Shown here in pieces: positions 26,237 through 34,504 of a DNA stretch of 64,000 nucleotides. Origin of the DNA: Treponema sp. (GTDB taxonomy: Bacteria; Spirochaetota; Spirochaetia; Treponematales; Treponemataceae). The notes under the pieces were generated by a model. It was not told the origin of the DNA. It saw only the letters and a list, made by a program, of their open reading frames with translations, and did no database searches. The position numbers and the translations under genes were made by a program. Numbering within the stretch: the stretch's first letter is position 1; each line of letters begins with the position of its first letter. The DNA is taken from NCBI GenBank assembly GCA_024400915.1, contig JAKSLX010000002.1, positions 1 through 64,000 of the forward strand. The letters run 5' to 3'.

Positions 26237-27772
26237 CTAGCGTGCATATTCTACGATGCGTGTCTCGCGAATCATAGTGATCTTGATTCTTCCAGGATAA
26301 CGGAGATCTGTTTCAATCTGCTTTGCAATGTTCTTTGCAAGGTCCTTAACCTGTTCATCTGGAATCTTTTCGTTGTTAACGAGAATGCGGAGTTCACGGC
26401 CTGCCTGGATAGCGTAAGCCTGTTCAACGCCTGCAAACTTCTTTGCTGTCTCTTCAAGGTTTTCAAGGCGCTTAACGTAGTTGTCTACTGTTTCGCGGCG
26501 TGCACCTGGGCGGGCAGCACTTATAGCATCTGCAATCTGAACAATAACAGCTTCGATTGTCTGTGCTTCGCAGTCATTGTGGTGAGCTGCAATTGCATTT
26601 ACGATGCGTGGATCTTCACCCATCTTGCGAGCCATTTCTGCTCCGACTTCTGCGTGGTTCTGGTCGCTGTCGTTTTCAGCTCCCTTACCGATGTCGTGGA
26701 GGAGGGCAGCGCGCTTTGCAAGTTCGCGGTTTGCTCCAACTTCTGCTGCAAGGATGCTTGCAAGTTCTGCAACTTCCTTTGAGTGTGTGAGTACGTTCTG
26801 TCCGTAACTTGTGCGGAAGTAAAGGCGTCCGATGGCACGGATTGCTTCCTGACCCATGTTGTGGATTCCAAGATCAAAGAGAGCCCTTTCACCTTCTTCA
26901 TAAATCTTCTGCTGAATTTCGCGTGTAACCTTCTGAACGATTTCCTCGATGCGGGCCGGATGAATGCGTCCGTCTATGATGAGGCGTTCAAGGGCAACAC
27001 GTGCAATTTCTTTGCGTACAGGATCAAAACATGAAATGACTACTGCTTCTGGAGTATCGTCGATGATGATGTCTACGCCTGTAAGTGTTTCGAGGGAACG
27101 GATGTTGCGTCCTTCGCGACCGATGATGCGTCCCTTCATTTCATCGCTTGGAAGTGAAACTGTAGCAACAGTAATGTCGCTAGTAGTTTCCGTTGCAATG
27201 CGCTGGATAGCTGCAACGAGTACTTCCTGTGCTTTCTTTTCTGCCGTTACCTGTGCTTCCTGATCAATCTTGTTGAGGAGTGCCTGTGCGTCGTGGCGGG
27301 CATCATTCTCAAGGTTCTTGATGATGAGGGCTTTTGCTTCGTCTGCTGTCAAGCCTGAAATGCGTTCAAGTTCAGAGCGAAGGTTTGCTTCCTTCTCTGC
27401 AAGTACTTCTGATCTCTTCTGCAAGTCAGCTGTCTGAAGAGCAAATTCCTTGTCCTTCTTGTCAAACTCCTGGGCCCTCTGGTCCAAAAGTTCTTCTTTT
27501 TTGCTGACACGGCTTTCATAACGCTGCAATTCTGTGCGGCGTTCACGGTTCTCCCGTTCCTGCTGGTTGCGGTCCTGAATGAGTTGTTCTTTTGCCTGAA
27601 GAAGAATCTCTTTTTTCTGAGCTTCAGCTTCTTTTATAGCATCCTGTCTTACGCGCTCTGCTTTCTGTTCAGAGGCGGAAAGTTGAAATCTGGCATAAAC
27701 CCAGCGAATTATCCATCCAAGAACTATTCCTGCTACGGGGAGAACGATGAACAATATCAATTCGTTTGACAT
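26237..27772 (-). CDS. rny: Ribonuclease Y
   Basis: 511 residues, a membrane-anchored endoribonuclease that initiates mRNA decay. N-terminal membrane helix (4-24), a long coiled coil (about 35-180), a KH domain ('GRIIGREGRNIRSLETLTGVDIIIDDTPE') and an HD domain with HD in 'LLHDIGKGAE'. It ends 'YPGRIKITMIRETRIVEYAR' as typical RNase Y does. AAGGAG precedes ATG. Full length and intact. Confidence 0.96.
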   Translation of the reverse strand: MSNELILFIVLPVAGIVLGWIIRWVYARFQLSASEQKAERVRQDAIKEAEAQKKEILLQAKEQLIQDRNQQERENRERRTELQRYESRVSKKEELLDQRAQEFDKKDKEFALQTADLQKRSEVLAEKEANLRSELERISGLTADEAKALIIKNLENDARHDAQALLNKIDQEAQVTAEKKAQEVLVAAIQRIATETTSDITVATVSLPSDEMKGRIIGREGRNIRSLETLTGVDIIIDDTPEAVVISCFDPVRKEIARVALERLIIDGRIHPARIEEIVQKVTREIQQKIYEEGERALFDLGIHNMGQEAIRAIGRLYFRTSYGQNVLTHSKEVAELASILAAEVGANRELAKRAALLHDIGKGAENDSDQNHAEVGAEMARKMGEDPRIVNAIAAHHNDCEAQTIEAVIVQIADAISAARPGARRETVDNYVKRLENLEETAKKFAGVEQAYAIQAGRELRILVNNEKIPDEQVKDLAKNIAKQIETDLRYPGRIKITMIRETRIVEYAR

Positions 27773-27861
27773 TTCAAAATTCTCCTTTTATTCGTATAGA
27801 ATAAGTCAGGATACATAGTAGTATATAAGAAATGAATTGTCAAACATAAACGGAAAAAAGA

Positions 27862-29058
27862 TTAACAGGATGTTACTCCGTTTCCTGATTCGCAAGAGAA
27901 GAATCCGGCGTTGTAGCCTATTATCCTTGTGTATTCCTTCTGGACGTTTTCAATGAAGGAATCAACCTTGTCCTTGTGTACCAGAGCGATGGCACAACCT
28001 CCAAAGCCTGCGCCTGTCATGCGTGCCCCAAGGCATCCGTCCTGTTTCTGGGCAGTGCCGGCAAGGGTGTTCAGCTCGATTCCCGTAACTTCATAGTCTT
28101 CGTCCAGGGATTTGTGGCTTTCGTTTAGGAGTTTTCCGAGCTTTGCAAGATCTCCTGCCTTGAGGGCTTCTACGGCATCAAGCACGCGCTGGTTTTCGTA
28201 GATGCAGTGCTTTGCGCGCTTGGCAAGGATTTCGTCCTTTATGCAGCCTTTTTTTGCTTCCCATTCTGCAGGTGTAAGCTTGCAGAGGGCATCAATCTTA
28301 GTTCCGTTGTCCTGAAGAATTTTCAGGGCTTCTTCACACTGGCTGCGGCGCTCGTTGTATTTGCTGTCTGCAAGGCGACGAACCTTGTTAGTGTTCATTA
28401 CCACAAAGCGGTAGTCACCTAGTTCAAGAGGAGCGTATTCGTATTCAAGGGTGTTGCAGTCAAGTATTATGGCTTTCTTTTCCTTTCCTACGCTGATGAT
28501 GAACTGGTCCATGATTCCGCAGTTAACTCCCATGAAGTTGTGTTCGCTCATCTGTCCCAGTTTTGCAATTTCCACGCGGTCAAGGTTGAATCCGAAAGTT
28601 TCACTTACGGCGTATGCAAATCCACATTCCAGGGCAGAAGATGAGGAAATTCCTCCTCCAGCAGGAACGTTTGATGCCATGAGGACTTCAAAACCGCAGT
28701 CAAACTGGCAACCCTTTGCCTTTAGCTGACTAAGGATTCCGTTGAGGTAGTTTGCGTAGTCGTCTTCTTTTTTGAAAGCAAAGTTGTCGTTGATGTCAAA
28801 GAGGTGTGTCCCCTCGAATTGGATGCTCTTATAGCAAATTTTTGTGTCGGATCTTTTCCTGATAGCCACGTATAGGTATCTGTTGATGGCTGCCGGGAAA
28901 ACTTTTCCGCCGTTGTAATCTATGTGTTCACCGATTATGTTGATTCTTGCAGGCGAGGAAAAGATTCTTATGCCTTCTTCTGTGCCGCCATAAGTCTTGA
29001 TGAAGTCAGCCTTCAGTTCTGCCGGATTGTATTCGTTTTTTGTAAGTGAATTTGCCAT
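27862..29058 (-). CDS. galK: Galactokinase
   Basis: Phosphorylates galactose to galactose-1-phosphate in the Leloir pathway. A GHMP kinase of 398 residues with the signature 'RINIIGEHIDYNGGKVFPAAI', the ATP loop 'VPAGGGISSSSALE' and 'GARMTGAGFGGCAIAL'. The start at 29058 (MANSLTKNEYN) has AGGAG 6 nt upstream; the long upstream in-frame extension is not credible. galT and galE are not nearby. It is divergent from the xylanase gene, and the shared intergenic region contains a 12-bp palindrome at 29121. Confidence 0.95.
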   Translation of the reverse strand: MANSLTKNEYNPAELKADFIKTYGGTEEGIRIFSSPARINIIGEHIDYNGGKVFPAAINRYLYVAIRKRSDTKICYKSIQFEGTHLFDINDNFAFKKEDDYANYLNGILSQLKAKGCQFDCGFEVLMASNVPAGGGISSSSALECGFAYAVSETFGFNLDRVEIAKLGQMSEHNFMGVNCGIMDQFIISVGKEKKAIILDCNTLEYEYAPLELGDYRFVVMNTNKVRRLADSKYNERRSQCEEALKILQDNGTKIDALCKLTPAEWEAKKGCIKDEILAKRAKHCIYENQRVLDAVEALKAGDLAKLGKLLNESHKSLDEDYEVTGIELNTLAGTAQKQDGCLGARMTGAGFGGCAIALVHKDKVDSFIENVQKEYTRIIGYNAGFFSCESGNGVTSC

Positions 29059-29120
29059 TTGATTGCTCCTTGAGTTCATAGTAATCCACAAGTTGCTGTG
29101 ATTCAACTTTTGAACGAATA

Positions 29121-29132
29121 GTTTGCGCAAAC
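29121..29132. promoter_or_regulatory. GTTTGCGCAAAC palindrome, possible LacI-family operator
   Basis: A perfect 12-bp palindrome with central CG in the galK-xylanase intergenic region. This resembles LacI/GalR-type operators in half-site sequence. No cognate regulator gene is in the window. Confidence 0.35.
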
Positions 29133-29160
29133 AGTTGCTCTGATGAAAGTAATGAACAGA

Positions 29161-29173
29161 GGGGACAGACCCC
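29161..29173 (+). repeat. GGGGACAGACCCC dispersed palindrome, copy 2
   Basis: Exact GGGGACAGACCCC within ACAGAGGGGACAGACCCCTG, matching copy 1 over the wider context. It lies between galK and the xylanase gene. Confidence 0.75.
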
Positions 29174-29251
29174 TGACGAAAGCATTTGTGCAACAGCAGA
29201 ATGTTGTTGTCTTTCTTTTTTTTCTTGCTAAAAGGGCAAACAGGTTTTACT

Positions 29252-30283
29252 ATGGAATTCATGAACAAGAGTTTTAGATTAACAGTTTTAGTTGTGGGAA
29301 TTTTTGCGGGGGTCATGTGTACAGCCTGTAAAAAATCACCTGCTGCAATAGCTACAAAAGCCGGCATGTATTTTGGCGTTGCGATTCAGCCTGGAGACAT
29401 GCTTGATGAAAACAAATCAAAGTTGATTGCCGAAAATTTCAATGCCATCGTTCCTGAAAATACAATGAAGATGGTCAACATACGTCCAACAAAGACACTG
29501 TGGAATTTTTCCGACATGGACAAGATGGTGGATTTTGCACAGAAAAACAAGATGATGGTCCGCGGTCATACTTTTATCTGGCATCAGCAGAATTCGACCA
29601 TTGTAAATCAGATTAGAGACAGGGAAGACGCATTTGCCCTCATAAACGAAAATATCAATCAGATAATGACTCGTTATAAGGGAAAGATTGCATATTATGA
29701 TGTTGCAAACGAAATCTTCAATGAAGACGGAACATTCAGAAAATCTCTCTGGTACAAGTGGTGCGGAACAGACCTTTATGAAGAAGCATTCCGCATGGCA
29801 CGTGCCGCAGATCCTGATGCAAAGCTTTTCCTTAATGATTATAGCCATGAAGAGGCGGGTACTCCAAAGGCAGAGGCATTCTATGAATTCGTAAAATCCA
29901 TGGTAGAAAAGGGTGTTCCTATCGATGGTGTTGGTTTTCAGCTTCATCTTTGTACAGATTATGGCATCAATGAAGGACGCCTTCGTGAAAACATCCGCCG
30001 TTTTGCAGACCTTGGGCTTGAGGTTCAGTTTACTGAAATCGACATCAGGATGAAGACTCCTGCTACGGATGCTGATGTTGCAATTCAGAAGGAAATGTAC
30101 GAAACTCTCATGCGCGTCCTTAAGGAGGAATCTAACGTAAATACCTACATGACCTGGGGGTATACTGATGCCACAAGCTGGGTTCCTGCCACCTTCTACG
30201 GTTACGGTGATGCCCACCTCTTTGACAAGAATCTTAAGGCAAAGTCTGTATTTGACAGCCTTGTTGAAATGATGAGAAAATAA
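29252..30283 (+). CDS. GH10 endo-beta-1,4-xylanase, lipoprotein
   Basis: About 343 residues, a glycoside hydrolase family 10 enzyme that cuts xylan. The lipoprotein signal ends 'GVMCTAC', so it is surface or periplasm anchored. The catalytic acid/base Glu is in 'YDVANEIFNEDG' and the nucleophile Glu in 'VQFTEIDIRM'; 'GHTFIWHQQ' and 'TWGYTDATSW' are also family motifs. The domain is compact with no carbohydrate-binding module. ATG at 29261 is an equally possible start. It is bracketed by the GGGGACAGACCCC repeat upstream and AT-rich heptamer repeats downstream, suggesting an accessory gene. Confidence 0.92.
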   Translation: MEFMNKSFRLTVLVVGIFAGVMCTACKKSPAAIATKAGMYFGVAIQPGDMLDENKSKLIAENFNAIVPENTMKMVNIRPTKTLWNFSDMDKMVDFAQKNKMMVRGHTFIWHQQNSTIVNQIRDREDAFALINENINQIMTRYKGKIAYYDVANEIFNEDGTFRKSLWYKWCGTDLYEEAFRMARAADPDAKLFLNDYSHEEAGTPKAEAFYEFVKSMVEKGVPIDGVGFQLHLCTDYGINEGRLRENIRRFADLGLEVQFTEIDIRMKTPATDADVAIQKEMYETLMRVLKEESNVNTYMTWGYTDATSWVPATFYGYGDAHLFDKNLKAKSVFDSLVEMMRK

Positions 30284-30328
30284 TTCATAATTCATAATTC
30301 ATAATTATTAATTGTGAATTATGAATTC
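30284..30328. repeat. AT-rich heptamer repeat (GAATTAT family) forming a hairpin
   Basis: Three ATTCATA-type units run directly after the xylanase stop, and the opposite-strand units at 30311-30328 are complementary to them. Together they can form a stem of about 18 bp with one mismatch. It may serve as a 3' end for xylanase mRNA. The same unit occurs at 42783, 60631, 61499 and 61930. Confidence 0.75.
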
Positions 30329-30361
30329 CCGCCGAATTCCCCTTGAATTCCTTTGGAATTC
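30323..30361. repeat. Four GAATTC hexamers at an exact 11-bp period
   Basis: GAATTC begins at 30323, 30334, 30345 and 30356, each separated by 5 bp of differing sequence. The 11-bp spacing puts them roughly on one face of the helix, upstream of the rpsP promoter. Confidence 0.8.
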
Positions 30362-30394
30362 TCTAGACTAAAGACACTTTTTTCTATATATTAT

Positions 30395-30424
30395 TTGCTC
30401 ACGCTATTATAGCGCGAATACTAT
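30395..30424 (+). promoter_or_regulatory. Putative promoter of the rpsP operon
   Basis: TTGCTC (30395-30400), 18-bp spacer, TACTAT (30419-30424). The spacer holds the palindrome CGCTA-TTA-TAGCG (30402-30414), a possible operator. Confidence 0.45.
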
Positions 30425-30429
30425 ATCTT

Positions 30430-30457
30430 AGGTCTTAACCCAGTTCGTGAGAGACCT
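30430..30457 (+). promoter_or_regulatory. Leader hairpin before rpsP
   Basis: AGGTCT (30430-30435) and AGACCT (30452-30457) pair to form a hairpin that would begin at the expected 5' end and finish just before the GGAGG ribosome site. It could protect the mRNA or take part in ribosomal-protein autoregulation (inference). Confidence 0.45.
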
Positions 30458-30470
30458 ATGGAGGACAAAA

Positions 30471-30734
30471 GTGGTCAAAATCAGACTTATGAAATTGGGA
30501 GCAAAGAAGCGCCCAGACTATCGTATTGTCGTACAGGATGCACGCAAGCCACGCAACGGTACAACAATTGAAGAAATCGGTCAGTATCACCCAATCGCTG
30601 ACGGACAGGAAACAGTATTTGACGTAGAACGCGCAAAGTACTGGATCAGTGTTGGTGCACAGCCTACTGAAACTGTTAAGAAGATTTTCAGACAGGGTGG
30701 ATTGGCAGCAGACGGCAAGGCAATTTCCAAGTAA
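30471..30734 (+). CDS. rpsP: 30S ribosomal protein S16
   Basis: 87 residues, (M)VKIRLMKLGAKKRPDYRIVV, the canonical S16 N-terminus; S16 assists small-subunit assembly. The start is GTG at 30471, supported by GGAGG at 30461-30465; reading from an upstream start would add a non-homologous leader. It is the first gene of the block rpsP-khpA-rimM-trmD-rplS. Confidence 0.95.
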   Translation: MVKIRLMKLGAKKRPDYRIVVQDARKPRNGTTIEEIGQYHPIADGQETVFDVERAKYWISVGAQPTETVKKIFRQGGLAADGKAISK

Positions 30735-30753
30735 TTTACAGAGGAGCTAAAAG

Positions 30754-30987
30754 ATGGAAAAAGACCTGATTGAATTTATTGCAAAATCATTGGTCGATGA
30801 TCCTGCTTCAGTCTCTGTGACAGAAACCGAGGGTGAACGCGGCCCTGTATTACAGTTAAGCGTAGCTCAAGGCGACATTGGCAAAGTTATTGGAAAATAC
30901 GGTCGTATTGCAAAGGCTCTGCGAACTGTTTTGAGTGCAACATCCAACAAGGATGGCAAGCGCTATAGTCTGGAAATCTTAGACTGA
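30754..30987 (+). CDS. khpA: KH-domain RNA-binding protein KhpA
   Basis: 77 residues, a single KH domain with 'GDIGKVIGKYGRIAKALRTVL', i.e. the GxxG loop (GKYG). KhpA binds RNA, often with KhpB, and influences envelope growth and sRNA function in Gram-positives. It sits in its conserved position between rpsP and rimM, with GAGG upstream. Its stop overlaps the rimM start (TGATG). Confidence 0.93.
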   Translation: MEKDLIEFIAKSLVDDPASVSVTETEGERGPVLQLSVAQGDIGKVIGKYGRIAKALRTVLSATSNKDGKRYSLEILD

Positions 30988-31586
30988 TGGCAGCAGCATT
31001 AAAAGACAAGTTTGTAGTTGGTATTGTCCGCGGTTCACACGGAATTACGGGCGAGTTCAAAGTTGAAAGTACTTCCGGCGAGTATGAGCATTTCGCTGAT
31101 ATGGACGAAGTCACTTTGACGAATGGAACTGTTTCACGGCTTGCGAAAGTGGAGTCGGTAAGTGAAGGCAGCAACATTCTGTACATGAAATTAGAGGGAA
31201 TAAACTCTCCTGAGGAAGCTGCAAAATTCAACAGGTGGGAGATCGTAGTTCCCCGAGAAAAAGCTCATAAGTTGCAGAAGGATGAGTGGTATATTGAAGA
31301 CCTTAAGGGTTGTTCAATATGGTATAAGGAAACGGCGGGTGATACCGCACCGGCATTTGATGAAAATTCAATTGTTGGAACAGTCACAAACGTATTGGAA
31401 GGCGGATCAGGTTATCTCGTTGAGATTTTGCTGTCCGAGAGCTGTTCGTTTTTATCGGATGATGTCAAACTTACCAAGAAGGGTAGTCCAAAAACTGTCT
31501 ATGTACCGTTCAAGGATGAATTCATTGGAAAGGTTGATGTGGATAACAGACAGATGCAGCTGATGCACCTCTGGATTCTGGAGTAA
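30987..31586 (+). CDS. rimM: Ribosome maturation factor RimM
   Basis: 199 residues. The N-terminal RimM barrel ('VGIVRGSHGITGEFKVEST') and C-terminal PRC-barrel ('VYVPFKDEFIGKVDVDNRQMQL') are both present. It assists 16S 3'-domain folding around S19. The start overlaps the khpA stop by one base, and trmD follows after 4 bp. Confidence 0.94.
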   Translation: MAAALKDKFVVGIVRGSHGITGEFKVESTSGEYEHFADMDEVTLTNGTVSRLAKVESVSEGSNILYMKLEGINSPEEAAKFNRWEIVVPREKAHKLQKDEWYIEDLKGCSIWYKETAGDTAPAFDENSIVGTVTNVLEGGSGYLVEILLSESCSFLSDDVKLTKKGSPKTVYVPFKDEFIGKVDVDNRQMQLMHLWILE

Positions 31587-31590
31587 CTCC

Positions 31591-32373
31591 ATGAAATTTA
31601 CTGTGCTGACCTTATTCCCTGAGATTCCGCGGGCTTTTTTTGAAAGTTCGATCATGGCCAAAGCGGTTGAAAAGGGAATTATTGCCTACGATTTGGTTAA
31701 TATCAGGGATTTTGCCCATGATAGACACCACACATGTGATGACGCTCCCTATGGCGGAGGAGCAGGGCAGCTTTTGCTACCTGAACCTTTAGGACTTGCA
31801 CTTGACAGTGTAGAGGCATACAGAAAGACGAAACATGTAATCTATGTTACGCCAGGTGGAAAGCCCCTTACTCAGGCCAAAGCGCAGGAACTTAGTCAGA
31901 AAGAAGAACTTGTACTGGTTTGCGGAAGGTACGAAGGTATCGACCAGAGAATCATTGATTCCTACGTTGATGAAGAAATCTCCATTGGCGATTATGTCAT
32001 GTCAAGCGGTGAACTTGCTGCTACAGTTATTGTAGATACGGTTTACAGATTGGTTGACGGAGTAATTACAAAGGAATCCTTGGACGAAGAAAGCTTTTCT
32101 GACAACCTTTTGGAATATCCCCAGTATACAAGGCCAAATGTATACAAAGGCATGGAAGTTCCAGCTGTTTTACAGAGTGGAAACCACGAAGAAATCCGAA
32201 AGTGGCGGCTTAGAAAGAGCCTTCAGAAAACCTTGAAGAACAGGCCTGACCTGATTTACAAGGCTAGGATGATGGGTACCCTTTCAGAAGAAGCAGAAAA
32301 AATGATCGACGAACTTGCTGAATATGTAAACTATAAGCATGACAGCAGGAAGAAACGCAACAGGAGAAAATAA
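31591..32373 (+). CDS. trmD: tRNA (guanine-N1-)-methyltransferase
   Basis: 260 residues. Methylates G37 of tRNAs with the trefoil-knot SPOUT fold. Family motifs include 'MKFTVLTLFPEIPRAFF', 'DDAPYGGGAGQLLLPEPL', 'LVCGRYEGIDQRIIDSYVDEEISIGDY' and the terminal 'RPDLIYKARMM'. The C-terminus is extended by a basic tail (DSRKKRNRRK). Tightly packed in the rpsP operon. Confidence 0.97.
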   Translation: MKFTVLTLFPEIPRAFFESSIMAKAVEKGIIAYDLVNIRDFAHDRHHTCDDAPYGGGAGQLLLPEPLGLALDSVEAYRKTKHVIYVTPGGKPLTQAKAQELSQKEELVLVCGRYEGIDQRIIDSYVDEEISIGDYVMSSGELAATVIVDTVYRLVDGVITKESLDEESFSDNLLEYPQYTRPNVYKGMEVPAVLQSGNHEEIRKWRLRKSLQKTLKNRPDLIYKARMMGTLSEEAEKMIDELAEYVNYKHDSRKKRNRRK

Positions 32374-32374
32374 G

Positions 32375-32821
32375 ATGGATCTTATTAAGACTATTGAAGA
32401 ACAGCAGAAGAAAGAAAATGCTGAATGTTTCCGCGTAGGAGATACAGTAAAGGTACACTTTGAAATCATCGAAGGAAAGACAAAGCGTATCCAGCTTTAT
32501 GAAGGTGTTGTTCTCTGCATCAAGGGCGAAGGCGCTCGCAGAACATTCACAGTTCGCAAGGAAAGCTACGGTGTAGGTGTTGAACGTGTATTCCCAGTAA
32601 ACAGCCCACGCATCATCAAGGTTGAACTCATCCGCCCAGGTAAGGTTCGCCGCTCAAAGATCTACTACGTTCGCGATAAGATCGGTAAGGCTGCAAAGAT
32701 CAAGGAACTTATCGGACCTAAGGCAAACGCACGTGTTGCATTCGCTCGTGAAGTTGCAAAGGCAGCTGATGTTCGCGAAGCACAGATCAACGCAGAACAC
32801 AAGGCAGCAGCAAAGAAGTAG
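32375..32821 (+). CDS. rplS: 50S ribosomal protein L19
   Basis: 148 residues, 'MDLIKTIEEQQKKENAECF' then 'GDTVKVHFEIIEGKTKRIQ' and 'EGVVLCIKGEGARRTFTVRK', typical L19 at the subunit interface. A C-terminal extension of about 30 residues is rich in Ala and Lys (AEHKAAAKK). ATG at 32375 has AGGAG upstream; an in-frame extension to 32339 would overlap trmD and is rejected. Last of the translation genes before two hairpins and a terminator. Confidence 0.96.
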   Translation: MDLIKTIEEQQKKENAECFRVGDTVKVHFEIIEGKTKRIQLYEGVVLCIKGEGARRTFTVRKESYGVGVERVFPVNSPRIIKVELIRPGKVRRSKIYYVRDKIGKAAKIKELIGPKANARVAFAREVAKAADVREAQINAEHKAAAKK

Positions 32822-32867
32822 GAGACTTCCGGAGGAAGTCTCTGCACGAAGTGCGAAGCACTTCGTG
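32822..32867 (+). other. Two strong hairpins in the rplS 3' region
   Basis: GAGACTTCC/GGAAGTCTC with loop GGA (32822-32842) and CACGAAGTG/CACTTCGTG with a 5-nt loop (32845-32867). No U run follows either, so they are more likely mRNA-stabilising or processing structures than terminators. Confidence 0.7.
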
Positions 32868-32890
32868 GGAAAGACTGCTTAGCTACATGG

Positions 32891-32919
32891 GACCACCTTT
32901 ACGGGTGGTCTTTTTTTTT
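32891..32919 (+). terminator. Terminator of the rpsP-rplS operon
   Basis: GACCACC/GGGTGGTC stem with a short TTTAC loop followed by nine T residues. Confidence 0.92.
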
Positions 32920-32941
32920 GTCTCCATGGTATAATCTGGTT

Positions 32942-33970
32942 ATGAACGTTTCATTTGCTCCTGGGATGTCAGGATTCTACAGTTCGGAAAATTCTCCGGT
33001 AACGATTGCCGACGGGCAGAAGATAAGGGTTACTGTCCTGAAAAACAACGGTGACGGAACCAGCCTTGTTTCCTTTGGGGGCGGAAAGTTCAATGTAAAG
33101 TGCCAGCGCAATTTTGAAGCGGGACAAACTTTTGAGGCAAGGGTTGTGGACTCAGGCGGCAAGATTCTCCTTCAGCCTGAAGGTGAAAAGATTTTTGCTT
33201 CATCTTTCGTAAGGTTCATGGAAGCCAACGGCCTTGTTCCCGATCAGATAACTGCAAAAGTTTTTGAGTTTATGGAGCAAAGTGGTGTCCGCATAGACAA
33301 AAAAATACTCCAGAAGTCCAGGTACATTGCATTGAACTTCCCCGGCAAAGAAAAGGCAGCCGCAGAAATTGCCTGCATGCTTCTTGAAAAAGGCATCGAG
33401 CCAACGGAAGAAAATGTCGGTCAGCTTCTTGCCTACATTGAAGGTTGGGGTTCCTATGACGGCGAAAACGGTTCAGCTGAAAAAGAAGAATCAGATTCGG
33501 AAGACTATGATGCAGAAGATTTTCTTTCGGGCATCTATTCGATTCTTCCCTGCAGGAAATGCGGCATACTCGGTTTTTTAAATCACTATAAAACGCCGGA
33601 AACTTCCAGGCATTGGGTTGTGCTTCCCTACGAATGGCGTGTAAATGACAGGGATGCTAAAGGCTTCATAAAATTCCTTTTGAATGCAGACCTTAAGACT
33701 ACGGAAAAAATCCAAATAAATTGTGAAATATCGTGCAAAAAATATTTTTTTGTGCTATATTATAGTAACAGCAAGGTGAAGGAAGTTCGGTTCTGTTCAT
33801 TACCGCCGCTTTTGTCCTCTCAGATTGAAAACGAGGAAAAACGGCTTGGAGAGTTGTTTTGTTCCGGCATGAACGGCAATTCTGTGCCAGTAACCTATTC
33901 CGACCTGGCTTATTCTGAAGGCCTTTATTCGTCTTCAGAAATTCCCTTCTCCTTTGAAGATATTGCCTGA
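32942..33970 (+). CDS. Conserved hypothetical protein, YlqG/FliK-like position
   Basis: 342 residues, no family recognised with confidence. N-terminal part has 'GQKIRVTVLKNNGDGTSLVSFGG' and 'GQTFEARVVDSGGKILLQP', a beta-rich pattern seen in hook-length-control-like proteins. The middle has an acidic linker (about 175-195) and one CxxC (PCRKCGIL). It lies directly upstream of the FlhB-like gene, as ylqG does before ylqH in Bacillus. TATAAT at 32930-32935 is 6 nt before ATG with no Shine-Dalgarno. A link to export control is inference. Confidence 0.5.
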   Translation: MNVSFAPGMSGFYSSENSPVTIADGQKIRVTVLKNNGDGTSLVSFGGGKFNVKCQRNFEAGQTFEARVVDSGGKILLQPEGEKIFASSFVRFMEANGLVPDQITAKVFEFMEQSGVRIDKKILQKSRYIALNFPGKEKAAAEIACMLLEKGIEPTEENVGQLLAYIEGWGSYDGENGSAEKEESDSEDYDAEDFLSGIYSILPCRKCGILGFLNHYKTPETSRHWVVLPYEWRVNDRDAKGFIKFLLNADLKTTEKIQINCEISCKKYFFVLYYSNSKVKEVRFCSLPPLLSSQIENEEKRLGELFCSGMNGNSVPVTYSDLAYSEGLYSSSEIPFSFEDIA

Positions 33971-33979
33971 AGGTACCAA

Positions 33980-34246
33980 ATGAAGAAAAATCTGTTGGCA
34001 GTGTCTCTTAAATACCCGAAAAATGTAGACGCACCGCTGATAACCGCAAAATCTTCCGGTATTTTTGCAAAGAAGATGGTTGAGATTGCAAGGGAAAATG
34101 ACATTCCGGTTGTTGAAGACGATGTCCTTGCCAATGTCCTATCTGTTCATCAGATTGGGGAGTGCATTCCCGAATGGACTTGGGAAGCCGTTGCAAATGT
34201 TTTTGCCATGATTTCATTTCTTGACGGTAAAAAAGAGGGTGACTAG
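33980..34246 (+). CDS. FlhB C-terminal-domain-like protein (FlhX/YlqH)
   Basis: 88 residues matching the cytoplasmic FlhB/YscU switch domain without the membrane part: 'MKKNLLAVSLKYPKNVDAPLITAKSSG', 'FAKKMVEIARENDIPVVEDDVLANVL', 'GECIPEWTWEAVANVFAMI'. The NPTH autocleavage loop is absent. FlhX proteins can partly replace the FlhB C-terminus in flagellar export. Adjacent downstream gene starts at the next base after its stop. Confidence 0.85.
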   Translation: MKKNLLAVSLKYPKNVDAPLITAKSSGIFAKKMVEIARENDIPVVEDDVLANVLSVHQIGECIPEWTWEAVANVFAMISFLDGKKEGD

Positions 34247-34504
34247 ATGATCATACATTGCAGCTTTATTAAACCTGGAGTTAGATTTAGTGCTCCTGTT
34301 TTTTTTGAAGACGGAAAGAACATGTTCCTTGGGGCAAATTGTCCTGCCAAAGCTTTCCACCTTTCTGCCCTCAAAAGATGGAATATTCCTTTCCTTGTTA
34401 CCGAAGGTCACATTCTTCCAGAGGATTCCGTTGAAGAAAATGATGTGGAAGAACTGGAGCCTCTTGATGATGACGAGGATGTAGCAGAACTTGAAGAAAT
34501 CTAA
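34247..34504 (+). CDS. Small conserved hypothetical protein with acidic tail
   Basis: 85 residues. A globular N-terminal half ('MIIHCSFIKPGVRFSAPVFF', 'NCPAKAFHLSALKRWNIPFL') is followed by a strongly acidic C-terminus (about residues 62-85). Not recognised. It is sandwiched between flhX, whose stop codon it follows without a gap, and yraN, whose TTG start overlaps its end by 14 bases. This packing supports a real, coupled gene. Confidence 0.65.
   Translation: MIIHCSFIKPGVRFSAPVFFEDGKNMFLGANCPAKAFHLSALKRWNIPFLVTEGHILPEDSVEENDVEELEPLDDDEDVAELEEI

Noticed and set aside
29059..29367. Long upstream extension of galK
   Set aside because: It runs antisense across the xylanase start; galactokinase begins at 29058 with AGGAG.
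29417..30295. 292-codon minus-strand frame opposite the xylanase
   Set aside because: It is a shadow of the GH10 gene, which has complete catalytic motifs.
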